A stretch of DNA of 64,000 bases from Hippopus hippopus (taxonomy: Eukaryota > Mollusca > Bivalvia > Cardiida > Cardiidae), in the NCBI GenBank assembly GCA_946811185.2, contig OX328109.1, positions 45,281,412 to 45,345,411 of the forward strand, in the 5' to 3' direction. The notes beneath the pieces are model-generated. The model was not told where the DNA came from. It ran no database searches and saw only the letters and a list, made by a program, of their open reading frames with translations. A program made the position numbers and the translations under genes. Position 1 is the stretch's first letter, and the number at the start of each line of letters is the position of its first letter. Positions 54,486 through 64,000 of the stretch are shown here, piece after piece.

Positions 54486-56052
54486 TACAACTACAATAAA
54501 CTTTATTAACGCTCAGGTACAAAGGTACAACATGAGGAAATATAAACATATTATTTTCATTATACATAGAAGTCCCGGTTGATAACGTTATAAGAAGAGA
54601 GGGAGAAAGGAAGTAGAGTGTGTATGCTCGGGGGGGGGGGGGTAAGACCTGCACGGTACTGTCTCACACAGTTCACGTGCATGTTTTTATATGACATAGT
54701 TTAGACTAGTCGGTCTTATTGTGATCCGTAACGTAGGCTTGGGATAATGTAGAGGTCGTGGGAAACAATGATAGCGGATTTAATTCAGCAGGCAAGAAAC
54801 AGTGTAGATGAAACAGACAATAGACAAGTGTAGAAGAAAAGTACATCCACATTCAGACAAAACAGTACAGGTATGTTATATTGACGATCAGGAATGTTTT
54901 GATTTGGCAGTCTGTCGAGGTACAAAGCGTATATCCTGATCATAAAATGGTAAACTTTATACACTTAATACACGAGATAAAATTATTTAAATGACATTTG
55001 CCTAATACAGCATAATAAGATTATTGAAGTTTGGAGATAAAGGGCGATAATTTACATTGAAAAAAAAAAAGAAATAAACTGATTAAATTACTGCTTCTTA
55101 CGAAGATTAATACGAGCGGAAAGGCCGCGAAGCGGCCTTTGGAGCCCGTCTATAGGTAACACGTATATGTACCAGTCTACAAAATCGCACTATGCTAGGG
55201 GGAAAAAAATTCCGAGAAGTTGCAAAAACGTACAGGGAATACTTCGGCTTTCTAGGTGCGGTTACAACAATGGTAGAGTCCACGTGCAAATTCGTGTCGA
55301 AAAGGTGGGGGGGGGGGGGCGTAAACGTCACTCGGGAAATATCGGCGATTTGGTTTACATATATTGGAGGTGTCTGGGATCTCTTGCATATTCGAATATC
55401 TGACCCCAAATCAATGTAAATTTGCGTCACAACAGTCATTTGTCATTAACAACGGATAGAGAAATTTCTTTTGCCGATTTTAATGAAGTTTTCTGTAAAA
55501 TCAATTAACAGAATAGGTACTCGAGAGATTCCGGAGAGCAAATCAAATCTAACCGGTTCAGGTTACGGAAATGGCCGAGTGACAAACATACCGGTGGATG
55601 AGGGATTTCCCAGAGCTTTCCATACACTAATTTTTTAGGCGCTTTCAGAGCTCCCCAAACGTATTTAGGATTATTGAAATCGTTTTACTGCTGAATAGAT
55701 GACGTCATCATTTCACTGGAAAGAAGTTTCATTCCTTAAAGATCTTCCGAGGGCTGAAATTACGAACTTCAACCGAGCGAAATTTGCGAAGTGGACAAAC
55801 CCCATACCGGCATTGCACTACAGTAGCCCTTGGCCTTACATAGGTAAGATAAGAATGTCGGTGTTTTATCTTTTAACTTTCTAAATGTTAATTTTTGCCA
55901 TCATCCCTTTCAAGAACGATACGCGCCTTCAAAGTTGCAAATAAATATGTAGAGGGGGGGGGTTACAGAAGGGAAGCGACTCTACGCAACTTATATAACG
56001 ACCGCCATTTTCTTACACGGTATGTATTTTCTTATGTTGTTGCATTAACACG

Positions 56053-56288
56053 CTAGATTTTTGTAATTTCTGTAAGCAGAAAAAGTGTAACACGATTATT
56101 GCAGTTATTGCACTGTTTGCATAGGTACTGAAGAAAGCCTAGAGTTGATGACGATATAAAAATTGGTTTTCGTGCACCATGAAACACTGCACAGGTCACT
56201 AGCATTTTCTCCTTTACCCACAATGTTTTCATAAGCCTTCTCTCATAGGGTTGTTTATTAAAGTCAGGATTGTGTGGTGAAGGGTTAA
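56053..56288. repeat. Family B element, left side diverged
   Basis: AGCATTTTCTCCTTTACCCA and ATTGTGTGGTGAAGGGTTAA at the right; the first hairpin arm is not recognisable. Confidence 0.55.
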
Positions 56289-56530
56289 GAGTTGACATCT
56301 ACACCAATCTGAATGTCGACAAGTAAAAACATAGTGACAAGTAGATCTACAGATACTATTTTCTCCTTTGTCACAATGTTTTCAATAGGGAAGCAGAGGT
56401 AGGAAAAAAAAAAAGCTTGAATTTTGTTGAACTTCAAATAATTTTATAACTAGCCCAGGTTGATAAAATCTTTTTAGATTTTCAGTATCATCCCAAACTT
56501 CAATATCTCATGACTGAATATAGATCTAGT

Positions 56531-56636
56531 TACTCTCGATTCGGGGTCTAGCTCCGATGCTATTTTTGTGATTGTTTCTTCTAGCGGAGAAACAATCACA
56601 AAAATAACATCGGAGCTAGACCCCGAATCGGGAGTA
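56531..56636. repeat. Long near-perfect palindrome
   Basis: Arms of about 49 bases (56531-56579 and 56588-56636; core GATTCGGGGTCTAGCTCCGA) with two mismatches and an 8-base loop, followed by AGATCTAGTA, which also echoes TAGATCTAGT before the left arm. Confidence 0.85.
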
Positions 56637-56639
56637 AGA

Positions 56640-56710
56640 TCTAGTATGACTTTTTTTAACAGTGTTTTATGCCATTTTCAACATTATTTCAGACATATAA
56701 TGGCAACAGC
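56640..56710 (-). repeat. SINE tail fragment
   Basis: GTGTTTTATGCCATTTTCAA and CATTATTTCAGACATATAAT match the 3' part of the 4709-type SINE. Confidence 0.5.
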
Positions 56711-57762
56711 TAACACATTGGAATTTAGCATGGTATTAGTTTGTAATTTTAACTATTGATTAGTATGAAAGAGAAGTATGACAGAATTTATGGAATTGTA
56801 TTTCCATAAAGATACATTCTTGCAGCCAAAGAGACAAAAATGCTGTTGAAAGTTGACAGAGGTAAGAATGGTTCAGAAGTAAGTCATGTAAACATAGATA
56901 AAACACCAATATAATTATATTGTTGTAAGGGATGAGGGATTTGTCTTTGATTTAAAACCAGAGATGACAGCAGTCGTTTCTTTGAAGACCGCAAGAAAAT
57001 GACATGCATTTTCTATCCGACGTAATCTGTGCAACCTTCAACCCATTTGGGACAACATTTAGTATGAAAATACAAGTATAGTTTCATAAAATAAATATGA
57101 AATGGGTTTAAAAAAGAATGGCTGAAAAATGAGTGTAGATGCGTGTTTACTCCTTTCCTAGAATCAGATTGGTTCAATTTGAAAGCATTTGCAGGTGACA
57201 AATGTGCCTCAAACAATTGGTTATGTCATTGAAAGGATAGAAAGAAATTTATTGTCAGCAAATTAATTCAATTTTGACAAATCTCAAATTTTGTCATAAA
57301 CTGTAGTGAAGAATTTACCACAGAAATGATTTGCAAAGGCCTGTGGGGATGTCACATGATCAATTTTATATGTTGATTTTGTGGGATCACATTCAAATAG
57401 TTACAGTGACGTCATTTGTTATCTCATGAAGATAGACAGATTTCACGACTGCAAAATGACTGTCCCCTTATTCAACCTTTGAAGGGCAACACTCAGATTG
57501 AATTGCTAATGCAGACAGTTCAAAATGAGTAGTTTTATCTTGAATCCACAATTTGCTTCTTTGCCAAATATTATGGAAAAACAGCTTTGAAATCACAGTA
57601 TATGCAGCTTTAGTTCAGACTTAGAATATCCATTTCATTTGTTTAGCACTATCAGTGTTCCACAAGTAATTCCCACTTGCTGTAGAAAATTTGAATACTA
57701 GTATGCACTGAGCTGCTAGGTTTTGGCAGTGCATGTATTTCTTATACTTTACCATAGTATTT

Positions 57763-58000
57763 TAACCATGCTGTCTGAAAAGGGGGCTTAATGCATCTGC
57801 AAAAAGTATCGACCGAGGTCAGCCTACACAGTCTGTGCAGGCTGACCTGGGTTGAAACGTTTTGCTATTAGTCTATTTTCAGCATATCAACGGACCATTC
57901 TGCCATCTGATTTATTCAGTTGTTAGACAAAATTGGTTTTATGGATCCATAATTATGATATGACTTGTTTGGTAAAAGGGTCACAGAGAAGCATTAATCC
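57763..58000. repeat. Family C hairpin element
   Basis: CCATGCTGTCTGAAAAGGGG, hairpin GAGGTCAGCCTACACAGTCT, right end GGGTCACAGAGAAGCATTAA. A family B copy joins directly, costing the last 20 bp. Confidence 0.75.
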
Positions 58001-58190
58001 TTCATCAAACAATCCCTGGTTTTAATGACCCTGGGCAAGAAAGTCTTTGAAGACATTGCAGGTAAAGGAGAATCATTTGTTACGATTAATTTCTCCGTTA
58101 CCACAACATTTTTTACACTATCAAGGAACTTTAGCTCATTGGTATCATTTTAAAATTTGTCATCTAAAGATGCTTTCAACTTGGATATGT
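58001..58190. repeat. Family B MITE
   Basis: CCTTCATCAAACAATCCCTG, GGTAAAGGAGAATCATTTGT, then ATTTGTCATCTAAAGATGC; the hairpin is imperfect. Confidence 0.6.
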
Positions 58191-58859
58191 GCAAATCTTT
58201 TCACTTGCGACAGTGTTTCTTTTGCCGGAACGACACATTTATTACAAACTATGCCTTGAAAAAATGTTCCTCAGACATTTTTATTTAGAAAATCCAGTCT
58301 TACTGGAATTTTCTTTGACCAAAGTAAAAAGAAAAATAAAGGTGAAGAAATCTTTATCTCTGGAATTAGAATATTGCTCACTTATGTGAAATATCTAATG
58401 AGATATATGTATACCAGAAAAACTTTATTTTTTTTTCTGTAAGCAGGTAAACATAAGGAAAAGCTCACAGACAACCACAAGCTTTACATAATTACATGCT
58501 GCTTCTCTAATATTTCAATATTTTTATTTCTTTCAGGTGCTTGCATAAAATTACAAGTTTGTAGCATTCAGGAGGCCAGAAAAGAGCTAGAGAAGTATTG
58601 GTAGCTAGATAAAGAAACAGTCAACTACCAGAGAGTTTGAGCAGTGAAAGTGATATGGACTAATGAGCCACTAACCATACCATTAGTGCTGATATTGACA
58701 GCTTGAATTGGACCTTCTTTTAGAACCCTAATCAAAACTGTATGATAAAAGGCGCATTTGCTTGAATATACATTAAAAAGAACACACTGTAGTCCCTTTT
58801 TCTCACAAATACTTTTGTTAGCTGTGTTGCAAATCACTCTTGCAAGATGCTTCATTTCA

Positions 58860-59082
58860 CAATTATAGCTTAACTCTTTACCATATGAAAAATTATAGTC
58901 TTGTTCAAATTGAAACCAATTGCAAACATCAAAATGAACTAAACTCAACAACTGGAATTTGTTTTTGGAAGGGCAGAGAACATTGTAAGAAAAGGAGAAA
59001 ATGCTGGTTACCAGCATTTTCTTCTTTTCCCTCAATGTTTTCAAGAGCCATCTTCCTTAGGGATTTTGCTAAAGGGTTAATA
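58860..59082. repeat. Family B hairpin MITE (complete)
   Basis: TTAACTCTTTACCATATG to TTTTGCTAAAGGGTTAA with hairpin GGAGAAAATGCTGGTTACCA. Confidence 0.8.
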
Positions 59083-59689
59083 GACTTTAGCCGTAGAACA
59101 TGGTAAAAATGCTGCAAAAGGAGGTACATATAATGTATTTGTCAAAAGCAACTGCTCCTTTTCCAACGTTTATGCAAATAGAATCATTGCAGATTATTTC
59201 TCACATGTGCTAAAAAATCTAGTTTGTGATGCATCTTAGCCCATTGTGAGTGGTAGCTCTGTATTTCACCTGTACAATGTGTACATTAATGAGTTAAACT
59301 GTAATAACTGAAAATGAATTGGTCTGCATAATTCTATGTATTATTTAAATACAAAAAATTGCAATCTATGAAAAAAAAAGAAAGTTGGCTAATAAATTTT
59401 TATCTTAAACATGTCTTATTACTTTTTCAACCTTGCCCTTACCTGTTTGACTCAAAGTCCCATGTTGGCACAACCCTGAAGGTATCTGAAAACATTGTGT
59501 CCTGGTTCAAAAGTAAATTACTTTAGAAGGCACATAGACATGGATGGTCAAAAAGACAAATTTACAATATTGCCATCATGTGAATCTAAAACCAAAAGGA
59601 TTCGTCATAACCCAAATACAGTTTCACATGATCACAGCTACTCATGTATCAAAAACAGAAAATTACCATGAGTGGTGCATTTAATTTCT

Positions 59690-59870
59690 GTTCTCCAGAC
59701 CTTCTCAATTTGGTTTAGTCCAAAATTTTGTTGTTTGGGAAAGGGTTAAACAGTGCTTTTCCTTTTCCAACAATGTTTTGTACTGCATCAGTATCAAGTT
59801 ATTGGAGCCACTTAACTGTTAATGCTTTCGGTTTTGACCAGTCTAACATTTAGTTATTTTGTAAAAGGTT
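59690..59870. repeat. Family B remnants, two pieces
   Basis: CTCAATTTGGTTTAGTCC with TTGGGAAAGGGTTAA, then GCTTTTCCTTTTCCAACAAT to TTTTGTAAAAGGTTAG. Confidence 0.5.
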
Positions 59871-60711
59871 AGTGTGGAGTTTGTTTGTTTTTTTTTTTTT
59901 CATTAGTAAATGAATTGTAAAGCAGCAGGGGTTTGAAGTACCATAAGATATCATAGTGATCTATACAAAATAATTGTTTTTGAATAATGTAAATATAAAT
60001 CCCATGCAAATTGATTTCATTTTGCAAAATGGAAGTTGTTTTCAGTTTGCAAACATGGAAATCTTTTGGCAGTATGATCATGATTTGTAACATTTTAGTG
60101 TTACTAGTTTCAAGTCATTGTAACATATATATTTTTGTGATACAGTATTTGAATTTTAAAAATTGCTGTTAAAGTGTAGAATCTAAAAAGGTAATTTTGC
60201 TTTGCCTTTCCGCCCGTATTTAGGCTTTGCCTATTTTCATATTACTTTTATCGTGAGTAACGTGAGTGTACAAAATTCAGAGGCAGTATATTTGGATAGT
60301 GTCCAACAAGATTACAGTCTGATTCTATGTTTGTAATCCGAAGTATCCCAATCACAAACATTTTGTCATGCTGTTCGGACACTTCGTAGCACAAACAGTA
60401 ATTTGGTGCGAGAATGGATCGGGGTCTTCACTTAGCAAAATTTGTACAATATATAAATGATATATTCGCAGTCTTGTTCCTACACCAGATGTATATTTAG
60501 TGTAAGAATCAAGAATATGCCAAGTAGTACACTGCAATTACAAAACAAATTTTAATTACACGCGTATTTAGGAGCCTACAAAAATAAAGATTTATGGAAG
60601 TCAACGGTAAAATCAAGATTTATTAAAAAAAAGAAAAGAAAACGTAATTTATGGAGAATGCAATTTATGGTAGCACATCGGTCATGGGAGTATTGGTAGA
60701 TAGCGTACATT

Positions 60712-60934
60712 GAATCCAAGGCTACTAGGCGTAACTCACTGACCTTTTGCGGACAGCATAGATCAAGATCAGACTGAACAGAATGTGCAATATGATCTTG
60801 GGTCTACTCTGTCCGATAAGGAGATAACTTTCCTCCAAAACTTCCCTCCAAAAATACATTGCATACAGCACTATTTGAGTTTTTACTATCAGCTTGAAAG
60901 TTTCATTCCCTTTACTTAGCAGGGCAAGGGTTAA
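60712..60934. repeat. Family A hairpin MITE
   Basis: GGCTACTAGGCGTAACTCAC, hairpin AGATCAGACTGAACAGAATG, right end AGCAGGGCAAGGGTTAA. A 14-bp piece (CTTTCCTCCAAAACTTCCC...) is duplicated internally. Confidence 0.75.
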
Positions 60935-61081
60935 GACCAGAGTTTAAAGAGAAATGATTCTGAATCAGGGTTTACGTTTCGAATTTCCACGATGACATTT
61001 TCGACAGTGAGTTAATATATCTAAGCCTGATAAAATGTAATTAAATGTAATTAAATCTGGAGGCATACATGTATATTATTA

Positions 61082-61419
61082 TTATGTATTAAACGTTTTC
61101 ATAATAACAGATACAAATTTGCAGAGATTTTTCAGTTTTGTGTAAGAGTGAGTTGACATTAAAACTTTGAAATCTTTGTCAGTATTGGCCAAATACAATC
61201 GTCTTTCATTTTGAAAATATGGACATTCTAGAACATGGTGTTTTTCAGAGCCAATTTTTTCAAGATTACATAGATTGCATGTCCTGTCATTTAGAGGGGT
61301 CCCGTCGTATCTGCCGATCTCTATTGGTAGATGGTGACTTGCAGTTCGGAATTTAAGGAGAGGTAAGTATTCGTCTTTATTTAACAATTTGATGTAATAT
61401 TCGAAATCTTGGTTTTCTT
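61082..61419 (-). pseudogene. Non-LTR retrotransposon, C-terminal end of the reverse transcriptase protein
   Basis: The open frame (ENQDFEYYIK... to MKTFNT) has LPLLKFRTASHHLPIEIGRY, CNLCN and a later HHVLEC, which form the Cys/His zinc-binding tail found at the end of many LINE ORF2 proteins. The reverse transcriptase and endonuclease domains are absent, so this is a 5'-truncated insertion, as is usual for LINEs. Same strand as the sulfotransferase and inside its last intron. The frame is intact and ends with TAA after 112 codons or so. Clade not determined. Confidence 0.75.
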
Positions 61420-61499
61420 AAACCTGGAATAATTTATGTTTTCATTACTTGATTGAAGTTGTGTATGCCATTGTTGCGTAAATTGGTCAATTAATGTTT

Positions 61500-61570
61500 G
61501 TTTTATTATTTCAAAAGCCCTTTTCATCAGGGTCGTTAAACCTCGAGATTGTGTGGTAAAGGGATAAAAT
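61500..61570. repeat. Family B right end
   Basis: CAAAAGCCCTTTTCATCAGG to TTGTGTGGTAAAGGGATAA, ending 13 bp from the sulfotransferase exon's 5' splice site. Confidence 0.6.
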
Positions 61571-61582
61571 GATATTCTATAC

Positions 61583-61760
61583 CTTTTCGGAGTATAATCG
61601 AAGCGCCATCTGTTGCTGTGGATTTGCTGAAACTACTTTTGTGCTTGTAAGCCTGCTTCATGTTCCGGAAGTTGCACTTTATGCTGATTTCTTTTACAAG
61701 CTTTTCGTCGACAACTTTATCCAGAAATGTTGCGATTTTCTTGATCTCCTTTTCTGGAGC
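61583..61760 (-). CDS. Cytosolic sulfotransferase, penultimate exon
   Basis: 178 bp between a 3' splice site (TTGTTTAATCAG) and a 5' splice site (CCGAAAAG|GTATAG). It reads APEKEIKKIATFLDKVVDEK and continues through CNFRNMKQAYKHKSSF to IILRK plus the first base of the Gly that completes RKG in the last exon. In the family this is the helix after the YED motif and the substrate/PAPS-gating segment (usual form ...FxxMK). It joins in phase 0 to the exon at 62812-62915. Confidence 0.88.
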
Positions 61761-61799
61761 CTGATTAAACAAGAAATATCTTCAAAACAAAGATAGACG

Positions 61800-61985
61800 G
61801 CGTAAATTTGCCAGCAAATAGGCCAGGACCCTTAGAATAAATATGTCTATGGCATTTTTTACCACAGGGACCCTTGGTTAAACATGTCTACATTTTTTAC
61901 CAATTACAAATTTCTATTCATTCGTTTGTTATCCGTACCAAAAAGTAGGTCAATAGCCAGCACATTCAGCTTCGCCGAAAAAGGA
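61800..61985 (-). repeat. Family E dispersed repeat
   Basis: On -, GGCGAAGCTGAATGTGCTGG, GACCTACTTTTTGGTACGG and ATGTAGACATGTTTAACC follow the order of the 664 copy, then the GGGTCCC/GCCTATTT extension. Confidence 0.6.
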
Positions 61986-62089
61986 GGAGAAAATGAAAAA
62001 CATGGTTTAAACTTTTACAGAGTGAAAGGCTATTGAAGAAAGTGAAGATTCTGACCTGCGCACAACAATCAATTTCAAGATTTTGGCCC

Positions 62090-62520
62090 TGCTCTTGCAA
62101 AAGGGAGGTTTAATGCATCTCCGTAATGCATTATACCATGCAAGTCGGCCCATAATTGGCCTGCAACACGCGAAAAGGGGCATTCGGACATTTGCGTAAA
62201 GTGCCGTCTCGGATCAGCCTGTACGGAGTGCGCAGGCTGATCCGAAACGACACTGTGCGACTACATTAGATTTTGTGCAACTGTAGACTTGCGAAAAACA
62301 GAAAATTACATAAAAACGTAAAGTGTAGTTTCGGATTAGCCTGCGCGGATTGCGCAGGCTGATCCGAAACGACACTTTACGCAAATGTCCGAATGCCCCT
62401 TTTCGCGTGTTGCAGGCCAATTATGGATGCATGTAACCCATCCTGTCCAAAAAACGACTAATTCATGAGGTATGCAAAACGCTTAGATACACGATATTAT
62501 GGAAAATAGTCATGAAACAA
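62090..62520. repeat. Family C element split by a family D insertion
   Basis: GCCCTGCTCTTGCAAAAGGG to AGTCGGCCCATAATT on the left, AATTATGGATGCATG and CGACTAATTCATGAGGTA on the right of the inserted element. The far end with the hairpin is lost. Confidence 0.7.
62158..62418. repeat. Family D double-hairpin element, copy 2
   Basis: GGCCTGCAACACGCGAAAAG to CTTTTCGCGTGTTGCAGGCC, 261 bp as in copy 1, flanked by AATT at 62154-62157 and 62419-62422. Comparison with intact family C (CACATAATTATGGATCC) shows that AATT was single before insertion. Confidence 0.88.
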
Positions 62521-62811
62521 TGCTATCAGTCTTAGAAAAAATGTTATCAGCCGTAAAATGAGTAATTGTTTTTAATGAAATGGTTCACTGTTGAAACCTA
62601 TTTGGTGGCAGATTTCTACCATCAGCTTTATTAGTACTTTCAGGCTTTATGTTTTGCTGATGATGGATAGCAAATGTAACCCTCTATTTGACTGGTGCTT
62701 TTAGAACAGACAGGAACCAATGATTACGCGTATGCAATGAGTCCCTTTTAACCGATTGGAACCTCGAGGTCATTAAGATACTAAGAATATTGAAAACAGA
62801 AAAAAAGATAC

Positions 62812-62915
62812 CTGTATAATATCTTCATAGAACAGGTCCAGTATAGGAAGTCGACGACTGTTTAACTTGAATCGTTCCCATTGTTTAATGTACCACATGT
62901 ACGAACAAAAAGGAG
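62812..62915 (-). CDS. Cytosolic sulfotransferase, internal exon with the YED motif
   Basis: 104 bp from a 3' splice site (TCACCATTACAG) to a 5' splice site (ATTATACAG|GTATCT). It reads PFCSYMWYIKQWERFKLN, then LPILDLFYEDIIQ, matching the family segment with a trunk helix (WW/W-x-W-E) followed by hydrophobic residues and the conserved YED. It begins in the third phase, so the preceding exon must end with one base of a codon. Earlier exons (PAPS-binding P-loop TYPKSGTxW and the RNPKD region) are not in the remaining 1.1 kb and must lie to the right. Confidence 0.85.
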
Positions 62916-62996
62916 CTGTAATGGTGAAAATAAAAGAAAAATTAACCGCAAACAGTGATATTGTTAGTTCTGTCAAAATATCAAGTTCTCTTTTTT

Positions 62997-63075
62997 AATC
63001 CATTACCGCACAATCCCGAGTTTTAACGACCACGAAGAAGAAGGCATCGTAGGAAAATGGGAAAATGCTGGTATC
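62997..63075. repeat. Family B, left half
   Basis: AATCCATTACCGCACAATCC to GGGAAAATGCTGGTATC; the second arm is missing. Confidence 0.6.
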
Positions 63076-63488
63076 TTTGCTGTTCGTGAAAGCCTGTCTC
63101 TACCTACAGTACAGTGCTGGGAGGATAAACTTTTGTAAAATTTGCTAACAAAGATTGAACTCATTGTGTTGCTTTTGTTCATCGCACGAAAGTCCACTTG
63201 ACGTGAATTTACACCGAGTGAATCAAAACTGGCATATAGGACTAACGGCCCTTTACTGCTCGTAACAAAAAAACTTCTTCGCCGACTTCTGGTTTTGACC
63301 CATTCATGTCCAGCACATTTGAAGTTTGCTTTTTGCATTTTTATGGAAATATTTTTGCTATTGTTGGAAATTATTGCTAAATTTCACTTACTTTATGCAA
63401 TAATAGCATTAATTCACGTTTTTCAATGTGTAGTGAAAAAAGAATTGGAAACAGAAATACTTGGTTTTTTTTTTTTTTTTTTGATATT
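63076..63488. other. Gene-free stretch
   Basis: No sulfotransferase exon or repeat recognised; ends in a T-run at 63464-63482. Confidence 0.4.
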
Positions 63489-64000
63489 AGTAGATAGTAA
63501 AATACCCTATCTGGCGCTTTTTTAATCAAAATCGTAAAATGTGCCAGAACGCCCACCACAACCAACCACCCAAATAATTTCTTAATCAGGCACACATAAA
63601 TTTCTTAATCAGGCACACATAAATTTCTTAATCGGACACACATAAATTTCTTAATCGACTAACTAGTTAACCAGACAAACCGACTAACTAGTTAACCACG
63701 AATCTAAGACTAACTTAAATTTCAAAAAAATTTTAATTTTTATTTTTGAAACTTTTTTTGTCTCGAAAATTTTTTATTTCAACCACAATCATACATCAAA
63801 CCAAAAAATGTTTGAAGTTTTCTTATATTTTCGCGATCAAATTTGTCAAAGTACAACATGGAACCATTGAAAGAATTCCTGCAGGAAATCAATCTATATA
63901 ACCCAAGCTTAGTAAGAACCATAGAAAACATGAGAGAAAACCTAATCAGCGTAGAACAAGCTAAACAAAAATTCAAAAATTTGATTTTAGATTTTCCAGA
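63489..64000 (+). mobile_element. Possible left end of a second Polinton-like element
   Basis: AGTAGATAGTAAAATACCC starts like the first element (AGTAG) and has a small terminal palindrome (AGATAG/CTATCT). Next come short tandem repeats (ATTTCTTAATCAGGCACACA, four times at about 63576-63655; GACTAACTAGTTAACC twice), very AT-rich DNA, and a frame open to the window end. The right terminus and any target duplication (GATATT would be the left copy) lie outside, so this is inference. Confidence 0.3.
63858..64000 (+). CDS. Partial ORF open to the window edge (unrecognised)
   Basis: ATG 63858 after an A/T-rich leader (GTACAAC before it). The visible part of about 47 codons begins MEPLKEFLQEINLYNPSLVR, is Glu/Lys/Asn-rich with no stop, and predicts helices. 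Its codon style and composition resemble the Polinton frames more than the receptor genes. The frame on the opposite strand over the same bases is judged a shadow. No domain can be named from this length. Confidence 0.4.
   Translation, partial: MEPLKEFLQEINLYNPSLVRTIENMRENLISVEQAKQKFKNLILDFP

Larger units (their letters stand above)
53887..61582 (-). other. Sulfotransferase last intron, repeat-filled
   Basis: The 7.7-kb intron carries several family A, B and C copies, a LINE fragment and a long palindrome, listed separately. Stretches at 54490-56050, 56640-57150, 57330-57760, 58190-58860, 59082-59690 and 59870-60710 have no recognised gene. Within them are a G-run at 54630, a GGCCGC/GCGGCC hairpin at about 55119-55140 and a possible unrecognised exon on + at 55699-55845 (ends ACATAG|GTAAGA). 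Confidence 0.55.

Noticed and set aside
55699..55845. Exon on + ending at ACATAG|GTAAGA
   Set aside because: Good 5' splice site and open frame, but no recognisable protein, no partner exon, and antisense within the sulfotransferase intron; kept only as a note.
63003..63338. 111-aa ORF as a further sulfotransferase exon
   Set aside because: None of the family motifs (P-loop, RNPKD) is present and its last 25 codons are family B sequence.

Overview
The window is animal nuclear DNA, AT-rich, sparsely genic and packed with short hairpin-forming mobile elements and tRNA-derived SINEs. Protein-coding content (nuclear receptors with a CEACKGFFRR recognition helix, a cytosolic sulfotransferase with GT-AG introns) plus the repeat style (SINEs with (AATC)n tails, elements ending in a GGGCCATCATGGCCC hairpin) point to a mollusc, most likely a heterodont bivalve. 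The species call is inference; no marker in the window fixes it.

Host genes. Two intronless nuclear-receptor genes face each other: one on + at 8831-10558 (575 aa) and a paralogue on - at 22828-24579 (583 aa). Both have a complete C4 zinc-finger DNA-binding domain, a ligand-binding domain with the family signature and a C-terminal AF-2-like helix. On the right, three exons of a cytosolic sulfotransferase lie on - at 62812-62915, 61583-61760 and 53777-53886. Their splice phases match, the stop codon is in the last one, and the 5' exons lie beyond the window. Other candidates are weak: a small secreted-type ORF pair near 32.6-33.1 kb, a small ORF near 36.2 kb broken by a 149-bp tandem duplication, and a promoter-like segment at 18.2-18.4 kb.

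Mobile DNA. The centrepiece is an 11,665-bp Polinton/Maverick-like element at 41532-53196. It has a perfect 6-bp target duplication (ATCAGC), 5'-AG...CT-3' termini, near-identical 3.58-kb terminal inverted repeats that each carry a degenerate tandem array of about 2.7 kb, and a 4.5-kb centre. The centre holds a coiled-coil/NLS protein, a CCHC zinc-knuckle protein and two separate broken pieces of a protein-primed family-B DNA polymerase. The pieces are in the wrong order and each is preceded by a copy of the same promoter segment. No integrase, packaging ATPase, protease or capsid gene is present. It looks like a non-autonomous, defective-genome-like derivative. It landed in the middle of a copy of hairpin family C. 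A second AG-starting terminus with an open reading frame may begin at 63489 and run off the right edge.

The rest is interspersed repeats, named here as: family A (about 200-215 bp, TTAA-bounded, core hairpin GATCAGACTGCAC...), family A2 (a related subfamily), family B (about 230 bp, TTAA-bounded, core hairpin GGAGAAAATGCTGG...), family C (about 265 bp, ends TGAGCCATGCTCTG, core hairpin AGGTCAGCCTGCGC...), family D (261 bp, ends GGCCTGCAACACGCG), family E (a dispersed 120-170-bp repeat), family H (1.1-1.6 kb, Helitron-like, 3' terminal hairpin) and SINEs. Nested insertions give a relative order: SINE into A, D into C, and Polinton into C.
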